From contig JACKMA010000004.1 of NCBI GenBank assembly GCA_024235635.1, forward strand, positions 1-64,000: a stretch of 64,000 nucleotides of DNA, in the 5' to 3' direction. The stretch is from Zoogloeaceae bacterium (GTDB lineage: Bacteria; Pseudomonadota; Gammaproteobacteria; Burkholderiales; Rhodocyclaceae). Positions 34,578-43,181 of this stretch are shown here, one piece after another (within the stretch, counting starts at the first letter, position 1; each line of letters opens with the position of its first letter). A program made the position numbers and the translations under genes. Below the pieces are notes generated by a model that was given only the letters and a program-made list of their open reading frames with translations, ran no database searches and was not told the origin of the DNA.

Positions 34578-35030
34578 ATGTTGGCAACGCTGCTCCATGA
34601 GGAAGCGGCGATGCTGAACGACTTCGTGTCGCTGCTGGAGCGCGAGCAGTCATTGCTATTGGAAGGCCAAACCGACGCCTTGCTTGAGATGGCCGAGCAG
34701 AAGACCCGGATGTACCGGCGACTCCAGTATCTGTCCGACGAGCGCGCACGACTGTTTGCCGGCGCGCGCCAGACACCGACCGATGGCGCGATCCGTCAGG
34801 TATTGTCCGACCAAACCGCGGCGCTCGCCGACTGGGAAAAGGTCGTGAGTCTCGCGCAGCGGGCCAGCGAGCAGAATCAGATCAACGGTCGCCTGATCGG
34901 TGAGCGCATGCAGAACAACCAGCAGGCGCTCACCGTGCTGATGGCCGCCGCCGCCCAACCAGGCGCTACCTACGGCCCGGACGGCCAGTCCCGCCCCTTC
35001 CTCTCCGGCAGACGCTTCGGCAGCGTCTGA
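34578..35030 (+). CDS. flgN: FlgN-like flagellar export chaperone
   Basis: 150-aa helical protein, predicted chaperone for FlgK and FlgL. Family-like segments: LNDFVSLLEREQSLLLEGQT, LLEMAEQKTRMYRRLQYLSD and ASEQNQINGRLIGERMQNNQ. The C-terminal tail (GATYGPDGQSRPFLSGRRFG) is a normal feature in pseudomonad-type FlgN. The ATG at 34578 was chosen; a TTG at 34551 is possible. Downstream of flgM as usual. Confidence 0.9.
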   Translation: MLATLLHEEAAMLNDFVSLLEREQSLLLEGQTDALLEMAEQKTRMYRRLQYLSDERARLFAGARQTPTDGAIRQVLSDQTAALADWEKVVSLAQRASEQNQINGRLIGERMQNNQQALTVLMAAAAQPGATYGPDGQSRPFLSGRRFGSV

Positions 35031-35340
35031 CGCCGACCCGGCGTCCAGACCTTCACCGGCCTCCCTAGAGCCGCTTCAATCGCTGCAAACGGACGCGCCC
35101 GTCGCCTTGGCGGCAAGCATCCCGCGTCTCCCCATTCGCACGACCGGCAAATTATTCCGCCCGCTTGCCGCGGAGAACCCTTGTTGCCGGCAAATGCCGC
35201 CAAAACTACCTTTTCATCGGCCAAATCAGCTCGTTTCAACCCTGGCATTGTAGTTGCTCAGCAGTGCTCGGCCGGCTTGCCGCACGGGACCGGCGGCCGC
35301 CACAGCTGCACAGGACGGGAATCCGAAAAGGAGTGACATC
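35031..35340. other. intergenic region upstream of the complete flagellin gene
   Basis: 310 nt without a supported gene. It holds the sigma-54 promoter at 35243-35258 and several short GC-rich inverted repeats (for example TTGCCGGCAA near 35201 and GGCAAATGCC next to it). The rest has no recognised feature and no terminator for flgN was found. Confidence 0.6.
35243..35258 (+). promoter_or_regulatory. sigma-54 (-24/-12) promoter of the complete flagellin gene
   Basis: TGGCATTGTAGTTGCT: TGGCA and TTGCT boxes with GG and GC 10 nt apart. Predicted start near 35269 leaves a leader of about 72 nt to the flagellin ATG at 35341. No FliA-type site was found here, so this flagellin seems RpoN-dependent. 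Confidence 0.9.
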
Positions 35341-36174
35341 ATGGCTTCGATCATCAACACCAACATCCCTTCGCTCAATGCCCAGCGAAATCTGAATGCA
35401 TCACAAAATTCACTATCGACCGCGCTGCAGCGCCTGTCCTCGGGACTTCGCGTGAACAGCGCGAAAGACGATGCCGCCGGACTCGCGATCGCGACCCGCA
35501 TGAATGCCCAGGCGCGCGGCATGACGGTCGCCATCCGCAATGCCAATGACGGCATCTCGCTGGCCCAGACGGCCGAAGGTGCACTGGGACAGGTCAAGGA
35601 CCACCTGCTGCGCATGCGCGACCTGGCGATCCAGTCAGCCAACGCAACCAACTCGTCGAGCGACCGGCTCGCACTGGAGTCGGAGTTCGACCAGTTGCAG
35701 AGCGAGATCGATCGGATCGGACAGCAGACCACGTTCAACGGACTGAAGATTCTCGATTCCGACGCCGGCACCCAGGTCTTCCAGATCGGTGCGAATGCCG
35801 GTGAAACGGTCACCGTGACGACGACGGCGATCTCCGGCGGCGCCGTGTCGGCCGCGACGGCATCGGGCTCGACGACGGTCGCATCCGCCAGTGGCGCATC
35901 CGCGGCCATCCAGACGATCGACTCGGCGATCGACAAGGTCAATACCGATCGCGCAACCTACGGCGCGGCCCAGGTTCGCTTCGAAGGCGTGATTTCGGTC
36001 CTTCAGGTCTCGCGCGAGAATCAGACGGCAGCCGCCAGCCGTATCCTCGATGCGGACTTCGCGGCCGAAACTGCCGCGCTCACCCGCGCGCAGATCCTTC
36101 AGCAGGCCGGCACCGCGATGCTTGCGCAAGCCAACGCATTGCCCCAGAACGTCCTGCAATTGCTGCAAGGCTGA
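35341..36174 (+). CDS. fliC: flagellin (complete)
   Basis: 277-aa filament protein. N-terminal D0/D1 helices MASIINTNIPSLNAQRNLNA, LSTALQRLSSGLRVNSAKDD and AGLAIATRMNAQARG; a short variable core of about 60 residues; C-terminal ASRILDADFAAETAALTRAQ ending LPQNVLQLLQG. It is a small flagellin with reduced outer domains. Very similar to the partial flagellin at the window start. AAGGAG precedes the ATG. It is followed by a strong GC hairpin. Confidence 0.98.
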   Translation: MASIINTNIPSLNAQRNLNASQNSLSTALQRLSSGLRVNSAKDDAAGLAIATRMNAQARGMTVAIRNANDGISLAQTAEGALGQVKDHLLRMRDLAIQSANATNSSSDRLALESEFDQLQSEIDRIGQQTTFNGLKILDSDAGTQVFQIGANAGETVTVTTTAISGGAVSAATASGSTTVASASGASAAIQTIDSAIDKVNTDRATYGAAQVRFEGVISVLQVSRENQTAAASRILDADFAAETAALTRAQILQQAGTAMLAQANALPQNVLQLLQG

Positions 36175-36226
36175 CGGCGCAGCCCGCCAGCGGGTTTGAA
36201 GCCGGTTCGATTCCCGTCGACCGCAA

Positions 36227-36258
36227 GGCGTCACGGCGGCCCCGGCCGCCGTGACGCC
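36227..36258. terminator. 14-bp GC-rich hairpin after the flagellin gene
   Basis: GGCGTCACGGCGGC (36227-36240) pairs perfectly with GCCGCCGTGACGCC (36245-36258) around a 4-nt loop. It lies between the convergent flagellin and tusA genes. No T-tract follows on either strand, so it may stabilise the flagellin mRNA 3' end as well as, or instead of, terminating. Confidence 0.65.
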
Positions 36259-36300
36259 GCCCACTCCAGGCTGCCCGTATATGGCCCGCCGGCTCGCGCC

Positions 36301-36546
36301 TCAGGACTTGCGGCGGAGGAAGAACTCGAATGTGCCTTTCTCGCCGTCGAGAGCGCCATGGCCGACCAACTCGTTGCCGGTCTGCTTCGCGAAGGCGGCA
36401 AAATCCTTGACCGATCCCGGATCGGTCGCCAGCACCCGCAGAACCTGCCCGGCGTCCATCGTCGCCAAGGCCTTCTTGGCACGCAGAATCGGCAGGGGGC
36501 AGTTCAGCCCACGTGCATCCACTTCCATATCGCTGTGGCCCGCCAT
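36301..36546 (-). CDS. tusA: TusA family sulfurtransferase
   Basis: 81-aa sulfur-carrier protein. The active motif is NCPLPILRAKKAL with the persulfide-carrying Cys at residue 15; the fold is completed by VLRVLATDPGSVKDFAAFAK and FEFFLRRKS. TusA proteins pass sulfur for tRNA thiolation or molybdenum cofactor-linked pathways; moaC is 1.6 kb away, which is suggestive only. Confidence 0.93.
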   Translation of the reverse strand: MAGHSDMEVDARGLNCPLPILRAKKALATMDAGQVLRVLATDPGSVKDFAAFAKQTGNELVGHGALDGEKGTFEFFLRRKS

Positions 36547-36632
36547 TGAATGTCCTCTCGCAGTCCGGCGACCCGATGCCGCCTGAATTCAGTCGTCTGC
36601 GATTGTAGCGCGCCCTCCGCGCAGCGCCCGCT

Positions 36633-38066
36633 TCAACCGCCGGCGCCGCGCGCCTGCTCGCGCTCGGCCGCGAGCTCGGCGCGCAGCATACGCATGCGCG
36701 AGTCGATTGCCGACGCCTCGTAGAAATCCGCATCTCCCGCCTTGCGCGCCAGTTCGAGCTGCTCCACCGCAGCACGCAATGCGCCCTGCAACCGGTATAC
36801 CTCGGCCTGGGCACGGTGACGGCCCGAACTGCTGCCTTCCGCTGCCCGTGCCCGCGCCAGCAAGGTCCACAGACGGACATCGCCTTCGCTCAGCGCCAGC
36901 CGTGTCCTCAACAAGGCGCTGGCGTCGGCCGGGCGCCCGGACCCGAGCAGCGCCTCGGCTTCACCGTAGAACAGCGCGCGATCCTCGGGAAAACGCGTCA
37001 GTGCCTCTTCGTAACGCGCGACGGCCTGTTCCCATCGACCCGCAGCCCGCAATGCCTCGCCCATGACCGAACGGAACATCGCGTGGTCCGGATGCTCGCC
37101 CAGCGCGGCGAGCACCTCGATGGCAGCGTCTGGGCGTCCCCGCGCCAGCTCCGCTCGTGCCCGCGCGTATCCGATCACCCACGGCGCTTCTCCGTCCAGC
37201 AGCTTGAGGCGCGTTTCGAATTCATGCGCGTCGCCGCCTTCGGCGATCAGCTTGGCGCGCACGAGACGGAAGCTGACGGAATCCGGCACCTGCCGATAGG
37301 CGATCGATTGCACCCGGTTCTCGATGTCGGCGATCCGCTCGGTCGTCAGCGGGTGGGTGCGCATATATACCGGTGCATGGTTCTCGTAAAGCCGGCTGCC
37401 ACGCTGCAGGCGCTCGAAGAAGCTGGACATGCCTCGGACGTCGAAGCCGGCCTGCGACAGGATCTGCAGCCCGATACGGTCGGCTTCGCGCTCGAAGTCG
37501 CGGCTGAACGAGAGTTGCGACTGGATGCCGGCGGCCGATCCGGTCGCTATTGCGGCCTCGGCTGCCTGGGAATTGCTGCCGGCGGCGAGAATTGCGACGA
37601 TCAGCGATGCCAGCATGATCAGTCCGGTACGGCCTTGGTTGCCAACCATCTGGGCGATATGACGCTGAGTCACATGGGCGATCTCGTGGCCGAGCACGGC
37701 CGCCAGTTCCGACTCGCTGCGCGCCTCGACGATCAGCCCGGTATGCACGCCGATGAAGCCCCCGGGCAGCGCGAAGGCATTGAGCGAGGCATCGCGCACG
37801 GCGAAGAAGCTGAAGCTCTGACTGATCGCGGGCGCGTGCGCCGCCAGACCGAGCCCAAGCCCGGTGAGATAGTCTTCGACCTCCGGATCCTCGACGTAGG
37901 CCTGTTCGCGCCAGCGGATCTCTCGCATGGCCTGCTCGCCGACGCGCCGCTCGGCAATCGGACTGAGATCGCCCGCGCCAACCTCACCGAGGTCGGGAAG
38001 GCCTGCGGCGAACGCCCGAAGCGTCATCATGAGGGCCATCGCCATGGCCAGGAGTCGTCTGATCAC
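36633..38066 (-). CDS. M48 family periplasmic metalloprotease with TPR tail, BepA-like
   Basis: 477-aa protein. A GTG start at 38066 gives a signal peptide with the needed positive charges (IRRLLAMAMALMMTLRAFAA); ATG 38045 would give a shorter one. The peptidase M48 domain has the zinc motif HEIAH (127-131) and downstream READRIGLQILSQAGFD supplying the third ligand. A Gly/Ile-rich loop SLIVAILAAGSNSQAAEAAI lies between. The C-terminal 180 residues are TPR-like repeats (PDAAIEVLAALGEHPDHAMF; RWEQAVARYEEALTRFPED). BepA/YfgC proteins control outer-membrane protein assembly. Confidence 0.92.
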   Translation of the reverse strand: MIRRLLAMAMALMMTLRAFAAGLPDLGEVGAGDLSPIAERRVGEQAMREIRWREQAYVEDPEVEDYLTGLGLGLAAHAPAISQSFSFFAVRDASLNAFALPGGFIGVHTGLIVEARSESELAAVLGHEIAHVTQRHIAQMVGNQGRTGLIMLASLIVAILAAGSNSQAAEAAIATGSAAGIQSQLSFSRDFEREADRIGLQILSQAGFDVRGMSSFFERLQRGSRLYENHAPVYMRTHPLTTERIADIENRVQSIAYRQVPDSVSFRLVRAKLIAEGGDAHEFETRLKLLDGEAPWVIGYARARAELARGRPDAAIEVLAALGEHPDHAMFRSVMGEALRAAGRWEQAVARYEEALTRFPEDRALFYGEAEALLGSGRPADASALLRTRLALSEGDVRLWTLLARARAAEGSSSGRHRAQAEVYRLQGALRAAVEQLELARKAGDADFYEASAIDSRMRMLRAELAAEREQARGAGG

Positions 38067-38148
38067 GATGCTATGATAGCGAGCCTTTCGAAGGCGTTCC
38101 CTTGGCGGTGCAACGCCGCGAAACCACCCCACCCGGGAGACCTGCGCG

Positions 38149-38634
38149 ATGAGCGATGCGCTGACCCATTTCGATCGCGACGGCAAGGCCCACATGGTCG
38201 ATGTCGGCGGCAAGGCCGAAACACGCAGGATCGCGCGAGCAGCCGGCTATATCTCGATGCGCCCCGAGACACTTGCCATGGTGGAAGCCGGCGACACCCG
38301 CAAGGGAGATGTCATCGGCATCGCACGTATCGCCGCGATTCAGGCGGCCAAGCGGACTTCGGAGCTGATACCGCTGTGCCATCCCCTGCCGCTGACCCGG
38401 GTGGCCGCCGAATTCGACATCGATCGCGGCGCAAGCCGGATCCGGTGCGTCGTCACAGCGGAGACCTTCGGCCGGACAGGCGTCGAGATGGAAGCCCTGA
38501 CCGCGGTGCAGATCGGCCTGCTGACAATCTACGACATGTGCAAGGCCATCGACCGGGGCATGACGATCGGCGACGTCCGGCTGCTCGAGAAGCTGGGCGG
38601 CAAGTCCGGCCACTGGGTTGCCGACGCGAACTGA
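38149..38634 (+). CDS. moaC: cyclic pyranopterin monophosphate synthase MoaC
   Basis: 161-aa enzyme of molybdenum cofactor synthesis that forms cyclic pyranopterin monophosphate. The start is ATG 38149 (FDRDGKAHMVDVGGKAETRR). The active region is intact: AAIQAAKRTSELIPLCHPLP and TGVEMEALTAVQIGLLTIYD followed by MCKAIDRGM. No other moa gene is nearby. The cyclase gene starts 3 nt later. Confidence 0.97.
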   Translation: MSDALTHFDRDGKAHMVDVGGKAETRRIARAAGYISMRPETLAMVEAGDTRKGDVIGIARIAAIQAAKRTSELIPLCHPLPLTRVAAEFDIDRGASRIRCVVTAETFGRTGVEMEALTAVQIGLLTIYDMCKAIDRGMTIGDVRLLEKLGGKSGHWVADAN

Positions 38635-38637
38635 ACG

Positions 38638-40749
38638 ATGCTGCGTGATGGAAGGGCCGAGGCCGGCTTGTCGGCATTGCTGCCCTACCTTGGCCTGCTG
38701 ATCTGCGCGCTCGTCTACCTGGTCGATCCGACTCCGCTGAGCGCTGCCCGCCACGCCTATTTCGATCAGCTCCAGCGCTGGCACCCGCGTCCTGCGGCTG
38801 ATCGCCAGGTCATGGTGGTCGACATCGACGAAGAAAGCCTTCGGCGCCTCGGCCAATGGCCCTGGCCGCGCAACCGCCTCGCGGAAATGCTAGTTCGACT
38901 CGATCATGCCGGTGCCGCCGTGGTCGGCTTCGACATGGCATTCACCGAACCCGACAGGACGAGTCCGCGGGCGATGCTCGATCTATGGCCGGCGACGCCG
39001 CTGCTGGCCGACTTGCTCGGCGCGCTTCCGGACCACGACCGGCAATTCGCCGAGGTTGCGGCCAGGACGAATGTCGCCCTGGGCTATCCATTGCAGAATT
39101 TGCCGCGCCAGGCTGTACCGGACAAGGCTGTTTTTGCCGTAAGCGCGGGGACTGACCCGGATGTCGGCCTGTTGCGCTTTGCCGGTCGTCTCGGCTCGCT
39201 GCCGGCTCTCGAACGGGCGGCGCGCGGGATCGGACATTTCAGCGTCGTGGACAGCGCGGACGCAATCGTCAGGCAGGTCCCCCTGCTGGTCCTTGCCGAG
39301 GGCCGGCGCGCACCGGCACTGGCGCTCGAGATGATCCGCCTGAGTGTCGATACCGACCGCTATCGGCTGGAGGCCGCGCCCTCAGGGCAGGGGCTGTCGG
39401 CGATCGGCATCGGCGCGCTGCGCATCCCGACCGAGCCTGACGCTCTGGCCTGGGTTCACTATCGGCCGCGGCTGGCCAGTGCCTATCTCCCCGCCTGGCA
39501 GGTGCTGAACGACGAGGCGCCCCTGCCCCGGCTGGACGGGCGCATGGTACTGGTCGGCAGTTCAGCCGCGCTGTTGCACGACGTCCGTCAGACTCCGATG
39601 GGCGAACAGGTGCCCGGCGTCGAAATCCACCGCCAATTGATCGAGCAACTGCTTGGCCGCGACTGGATCGGCCGGCCCGGCTGGCTGATCGGTTGCGAGA
39701 TCATCACGCTGCTGGGCGTGGCCCTGCTGCTGATCCGCCTCGCTCAGCGCTGGCCGACCTGGCGGATCGCTCTGCTGCTGGTCGCCTTGCCGCTTGCCAG
39801 CCTTTCCGTCGGTCGCTGGCTGTTTGTGCAATTCGGACTGGTGTCGGACGCGGTGTCGCCAGTGCTGGCATGGGTCACGTGTCTGTCATTGGCTTCGCTG
39901 TCCCGCCTCTACCGCAGCGATCGTCGCCAGCGCTGGATCCGCGATGCCTTCTCCCGCTATGTATCGCCGAACCTGGTCGAGCATCTGGTCGAGCGCCCGG
40001 ACGCGCTGGAGCTGGGCGGGCGGCGCCAGGAGTGCAGCTTCATATTCACTGATCTGGAGGGCTTCACCGGATACATCGAAAGCACGCCGCCGCGCGAAGC
40101 AGTCGGTGTCATCAACAGCTATCTCGACGGCATGATCGCGATCGTCTTCCGCCATGAAGGAACCCTCGTCGGCATCGCCGGCGACGGCATGATCGCGATG
40201 TTCTCGGCTCCGGTCTATCAGCCGGACCATGCAGCCCGGGCCCTCGCCTGCGCTCGCGATCTCGACCGATTTGCCTACGACTTCGCGGCCGGCCACAGCA
40301 GTGCGGAGCAGCGCTTCTGCAGGACGCGGATCGGCGTCAATAGCGGCGAAGTGACGGTCGGCAACTTTGGCGGCAGCACGATGATGGAGTACCGGGCGCT
40401 GGGCGATCCCGTCAATTCGGCTGCACGGCTCGAAGCTGCGAACAAGATCCTGGGCACGCGAATCTGCGTGTCCGAGTCAACGCTGGTCCAGTGCCCCGGC
40501 GCGTCGGCCCGACCGATCGGGCGGCTGCAGCTGCGGGGCCAGCGACGCCCGGTGACGGCATTCGAGCCATTGCAGGCGCCGGATCAAGACTATCAGCAGG
40601 CATTCGAGTCGATGAGGCGCGGCGACCCGAAGGCGCTGTCGCAATTCGAATCCCTGTCCCGGGAAAGGCCAGACGACCCGCTGTGCGCGCTGCATCTGAC
40701 ACGCCTGCGCCAGGGCGCGCGGGACGACATGATCGATCTCCGGGGCTGA
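38638..40749 (+). CDS. CHASE2-domain class III adenylate/guanylate cyclase
   Basis: 703-aa membrane receptor cyclase. After an N-terminal membrane helix (ALLPYLGLLICALVYLVD) comes a periplasmic CHASE2 domain (about 40-335; VMVVDIDEESLRRLGQWPWP, RLDGRMVLVGSSAALLHDVR). Three membrane helices follow (about 345-425). The class III catalytic domain (about 460-640) has both metal-binding aspartates (FTDLEGFTGY; GIAGDGMIAMFSAP) and YRALGDPVNSAARLEAANKI. The purine-specificity residues were not settled, so ATP or GTP use is open. It faces the OmpA-like and FecR-like genes, a context often seen with CHASE2 cyclases. Confidence 0.93.
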   Translation: MLRDGRAEAGLSALLPYLGLLICALVYLVDPTPLSAARHAYFDQLQRWHPRPAADRQVMVVDIDEESLRRLGQWPWPRNRLAEMLVRLDHAGAAVVGFDMAFTEPDRTSPRAMLDLWPATPLLADLLGALPDHDRQFAEVAARTNVALGYPLQNLPRQAVPDKAVFAVSAGTDPDVGLLRFAGRLGSLPALERAARGIGHFSVVDSADAIVRQVPLLVLAEGRRAPALALEMIRLSVDTDRYRLEAAPSGQGLSAIGIGALRIPTEPDALAWVHYRPRLASAYLPAWQVLNDEAPLPRLDGRMVLVGSSAALLHDVRQTPMGEQVPGVEIHRQLIEQLLGRDWIGRPGWLIGCEIITLLGVALLLIRLAQRWPTWRIALLLVALPLASLSVGRWLFVQFGLVSDAVSPVLAWVTCLSLASLSRLYRSDRRQRWIRDAFSRYVSPNLVEHLVERPDALELGGRRQECSFIFTDLEGFTGYIESTPPREAVGVINSYLDGMIAIVFRHEGTLVGIAGDGMIAMFSAPVYQPDHAARALACARDLDRFAYDFAAGHSSAEQRFCRTRIGVNSGEVTVGNFGGSTMMEYRALGDPVNSAARLEAANKILGTRICVSESTLVQCPGASARPIGRLQLRGQRRPVTAFEPLQAPDQDYQQAFESMRRGDPKALSQFESLSRERPDDPLCALHLTRLRQGARDDMIDLRG

Positions 40750-40792
40750 GGGCGCGGAACCACCGACCCGGTACGATCCGGGCAGCCAGAGA

Positions 40793-41389
40793 TCAGCGGA
40801 CGACGACCTCGACCCGGCGGTTATAGGGTTCCTGCGTATCGTCGGGCGTCTTGACCAGCAGGTTGCCCTCGCCGTGGCTCTCGGTGGAGATCCGGTCAAG
40901 GCGCAAGCCGGCGGCGACCAGCGCGTCACGCACCAAAGTGGCCCTGAGCATGCCGAGCGCCTTGTTGTCGGCCGGATCGCCGGTCGTGTCGGTATGACCG
41001 ACGATCGAGATGTCGGCACCGTCGCGTGCCGCCGACTCGGCCAGCACCGCCGGCAGCAAGGCCTCGGATTCCGCGGTCAGGCGAGCCCCTCCGCTTTCGA
41101 AATACAACGTGAACACGGCGGGCGGCTTGGGCTGGGCCGCGAGCGCACCACCGAAGGTCTGCTCGATCCGGTAGGGCGTGACCTTGAAGGTCTCGGGCTT
41201 CGGCGTGTCGAGCGATGCCGCGACGCCGGCTTCGGCAACCTCGGTCTGCCCTTCTTCGCCGCTGACGATGATGCGGCCGGTACGGCCGTCCTCGTCGGGA
41301 AGCAATACCACCCACGACTTCGGCGCACAAGCCGTCAGCACCACAGGCAGCGCGATCGCCACGAGACGAAGAGTCCTTGCCAAGACCAT
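40793..41389 (-). CDS. OmpA-family lipoprotein
   Basis: 198-aa predicted lipoprotein. The signal peptide ends at a lipobox (PVVLTACAPK, Cys about residue 21). The C-terminal OmpA peptidoglycan-binding domain is clear: TLYFESGGARLTAESEALLP, ISIVGHTDTTGDPADNKALG and RISTESHGEGNLLVKTPDD, ending NRRVEVVVR. It follows the FecR-domain gene by 3 nt and is convergent with the cyclase gene. Confidence 0.92.
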   Translation of the reverse strand: MVLARTLRLVAIALPVVLTACAPKSWVVLLPDEDGRTGRIIVSGEEGQTEVAEAGVAASLDTPKPETFKVTPYRIEQTFGGALAAQPKPPAVFTLYFESGGARLTAESEALLPAVLAESAARDGADISIVGHTDTTGDPADNKALGMLRATLVRDALVAAGLRLDRISTESHGEGNLLVKTPDDTQEPYNRRVEVVVR

Positions 41390-41392
41390 GGG

Positions 41393-41848
41393 TCAGTTCC
41401 CCGCGTCGACAAGAAACCGTGTCCCGCGGACACCGATCGTTCCGGTCGCGGTCTTGACCTTCACCGCTTCCGGCCGCAGCTTGGCGATGACCCCCGAAAT
41501 GAACTGCATCGTGCCGCGCAAGAGCCGGACGCCCAGTCCGAGCTGCTCGTTTCCAGGCTCGAACAGGTATTCGTCTATGACCATCTCCGCATTCGGTCCG
41601 AGTGACATCACGGTGTTGTCGAGCAGGATCAGGCCGAGGCGACCGTCGTCACCGGTCCGAAGGACATCGCCTTGTCGCAGCGCAAGCCCGGGCACCGCTT
41701 CCATCGACTTGCCGGCCGAAACGACGAAGGCCGCACCCGCGTGGGTCTTGACGTATCCGATCGGTCCGTCTTCAGCCAGCGCGACACGTGTCAGCAAGGC
41801 CAGGGCACACGCCAGCATCAGGCGCGAAAAAGCGGAAGGCAGCGACAT
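41393..41848 (-). CDS. FecR-domain exported protein
   Basis: 151-aa protein. Start at ATG 41848 gives a signal peptide (RLMLACALALLTRVALAEDG). The mature part is one FecR domain: IGYVKTHAGAAFVVSAGKSM, LRQGDVLRTGDDGRLGLILL, NTVMSLGPNAEMVIDEYLFE and the end VKTATGTIGVRGTRFLVDAG. No anti-sigma helices are present, so this is the periplasmic sensor-like FecR module seen beside CHASE2 cyclases and OmpA-like lipoproteins, not a classical iron-uptake FecR. An upstream in-frame ATG at 41920 is a weaker start. Confidence 0.9.
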   Translation of the reverse strand: MSLPSAFSRLMLACALALLTRVALAEDGPIGYVKTHAGAAFVVSAGKSMEAVPGLALRQGDVLRTGDDGRLGLILLDNTVMSLGPNAEMVIDEYLFEPGNEQLGLGVRLLRGTMQFISGVIAKLRPEAVKVKTATGTIGVRGTRFLVDAGN

Positions 41849-42272
41849 CGGCGGAGTCGGGGCTTGTTGCGGGTGATGCGGATTGTAGCGCTTCAGCCCT
41901 GCCCAGGCTTTGCGTAACATTCGCTTACCAAAGAACCGTGACGACCGACCGGGAACGAGACGGCGCATCCGCCGTCCTTGCCGCTGCCGCGCAACGATCG
42001 ATGCCGGTACGCCACGCGGCGCATCGTGCGGAATACCGCAGCGCCCGCCGCGCACGAAACGAACCCAGTCGCAGGCCCGTCCGCCGGCTGCGGCTGCCGC
42101 TGCGGCCCGCGCGGTGTCCCCATCTTTCGCAAGCACTGTGGCGCGAGTCCTCCCCGGGACAGCCTCGGCGCGATCGGCCCGGCTGTTGCATAATCGCTGC
42201 GGCCGCGCCAGTCGCACCGAATTGGTGCACGCCGCATGGCCTCGACTTACAAGTACGGATCAGGAGTTGCCG
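41849..42272. other. intergenic region between FecR-domain gene and glycan cluster
   Basis: 424 nt. All frames through it give Arg/Ala/Pro-rich translations typical of non-coding GC-rich DNA, so no gene is called. A TACAAT hexamer near 41886 (minus strand) and a CATAAT hexamer near 42188 (plus strand) are possible -10 boxes for the divergent units, but neither has a convincing -35 partner. No ops/JUMPstart element was seen. Confidence 0.5.
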
Positions 42273-43181
42273 GTGCAAGCTTGCAAGGGCAGGCGAATCG
42301 TCCTGCACATCGGTTTTCACAAGACGGGCTCGTCCGCGGTGCAGGCCAATCTGGCGGAATTCGCCGCGATCTACCGTGAGCGCGGCCTGTGGGTACCGGA
42401 GGGACTCAGCCGCTGGACCGGCCACCCCGAACTGGCCTGGGCCTGCTGCCCCGAAAAGTTTCCGTGGGCAGATCGCGACTTCACGCTCGGCGAGATCGCC
42501 GACTACTACGACGCGCGTCGTGCCGAGATGCCGGTCGATGCGACCTTGCTGCTGACCTCCGAGGAATACTGCCGCCTTAACTACTATCCGGGCGCAATCA
42601 AAGCCGTTCGCGAGTTCTTCGGCGATGCCGACGTTACCGTCTTCGCCTATCTGCGCGAACCGCTCGATTTCCTGATTTCTCGCTACCGACACGAACTCAC
42701 CCACGGCGAAGCCATGCCACTCGAGCGCTTCCTGCGCTACCACCTGCGTTCTGCGGATCTGTCCTGGCGCCTGGAACCCTGGCTCGAGGTGTTCGGCGCC
42801 GACCGGGTCCATGCGCGGCTGTACGATCGGAAGGCTTTCGACGGCGGCTCGATCATCAATGATTTCCTCGGCGCCCTCGGCATCGCCCCGGAAACATCGG
42901 ATTTCCGCCAGGGCGAGTTCAGCGGCGCCCATCCCTGGCTGTGCGAGGCGTGGCAGAAGCTCAATGCCAGCAATGTCGATGAGGCTGCGCGGGACGCCGC
43001 GCGCCAGGCGCTCTACGCGGCAAGCCGCTCGTTCCCCCAGGTCGATGCCATGCACTGCCTGCTGGAACCGCTCGATCTCGCCGATCTCGTCCCAGATCTC
43101 GAAGACATGAGCCGGCGCCTGCAGGCCACCGTGCGCAACCGATGCACGCTTGCCACGGCACAGATTAGCGAGGCCAATTGA
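42273..43181 (+). CDS. sulfotransferase-like protein
   Basis: 302-aa cytoplasmic protein. GTG start at 42273 has an excellent AGGAG 7 nt upstream; the open frame above it is not coding-like. The N-terminal strand and loop VLHIGFHKTGSSAVQANLAE (about 10-29) match the PAPS-binding 5'-phosphosulfate loop of bacterial sulfotransferases. The second signature is FAYLREPLDFLISRYRHELT (about 128-147), the 3'-phosphate-binding Arg/Ser region. It heads the glycan cluster, so sulfation of a sugar is the likely activity; the acceptor is unknown. Its stop overlaps the next start by 4 nt. Confidence 0.85.
   Translation: MQACKGRRIVLHIGFHKTGSSAVQANLAEFAAIYRERGLWVPEGLSRWTGHPELAWACCPEKFPWADRDFTLGEIADYYDARRAEMPVDATLLLTSEEYCRLNYYPGAIKAVREFFGDADVTVFAYLREPLDFLISRYRHELTHGEAMPLERFLRYHLRSADLSWRLEPWLEVFGADRVHARLYDRKAFDGGSIINDFLGALGIAPETSDFRQGEFSGAHPWLCEAWQKLNASNVDEAARDAARQALYAASRSFPQVDAMHCLLEPLDLADLVPDLEDMSRRLQATVRNRCTLATAQISEAN

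Noticed and set aside
36196..36226. Segment resembling a tRNA T-arm (GGTTCGATTCCC) after fliC
   Set aside because: The 5-bp T-stem has a mismatch, no 5' half or acceptor partner lies upstream, and no CCA end follows.
41910..42272. In-frame upstream extension of the sulfotransferase
   Set aside because: The translation is Arg/Pro-rich and non-coding in character, and the GTG at 42273 has a strong AGGAG.
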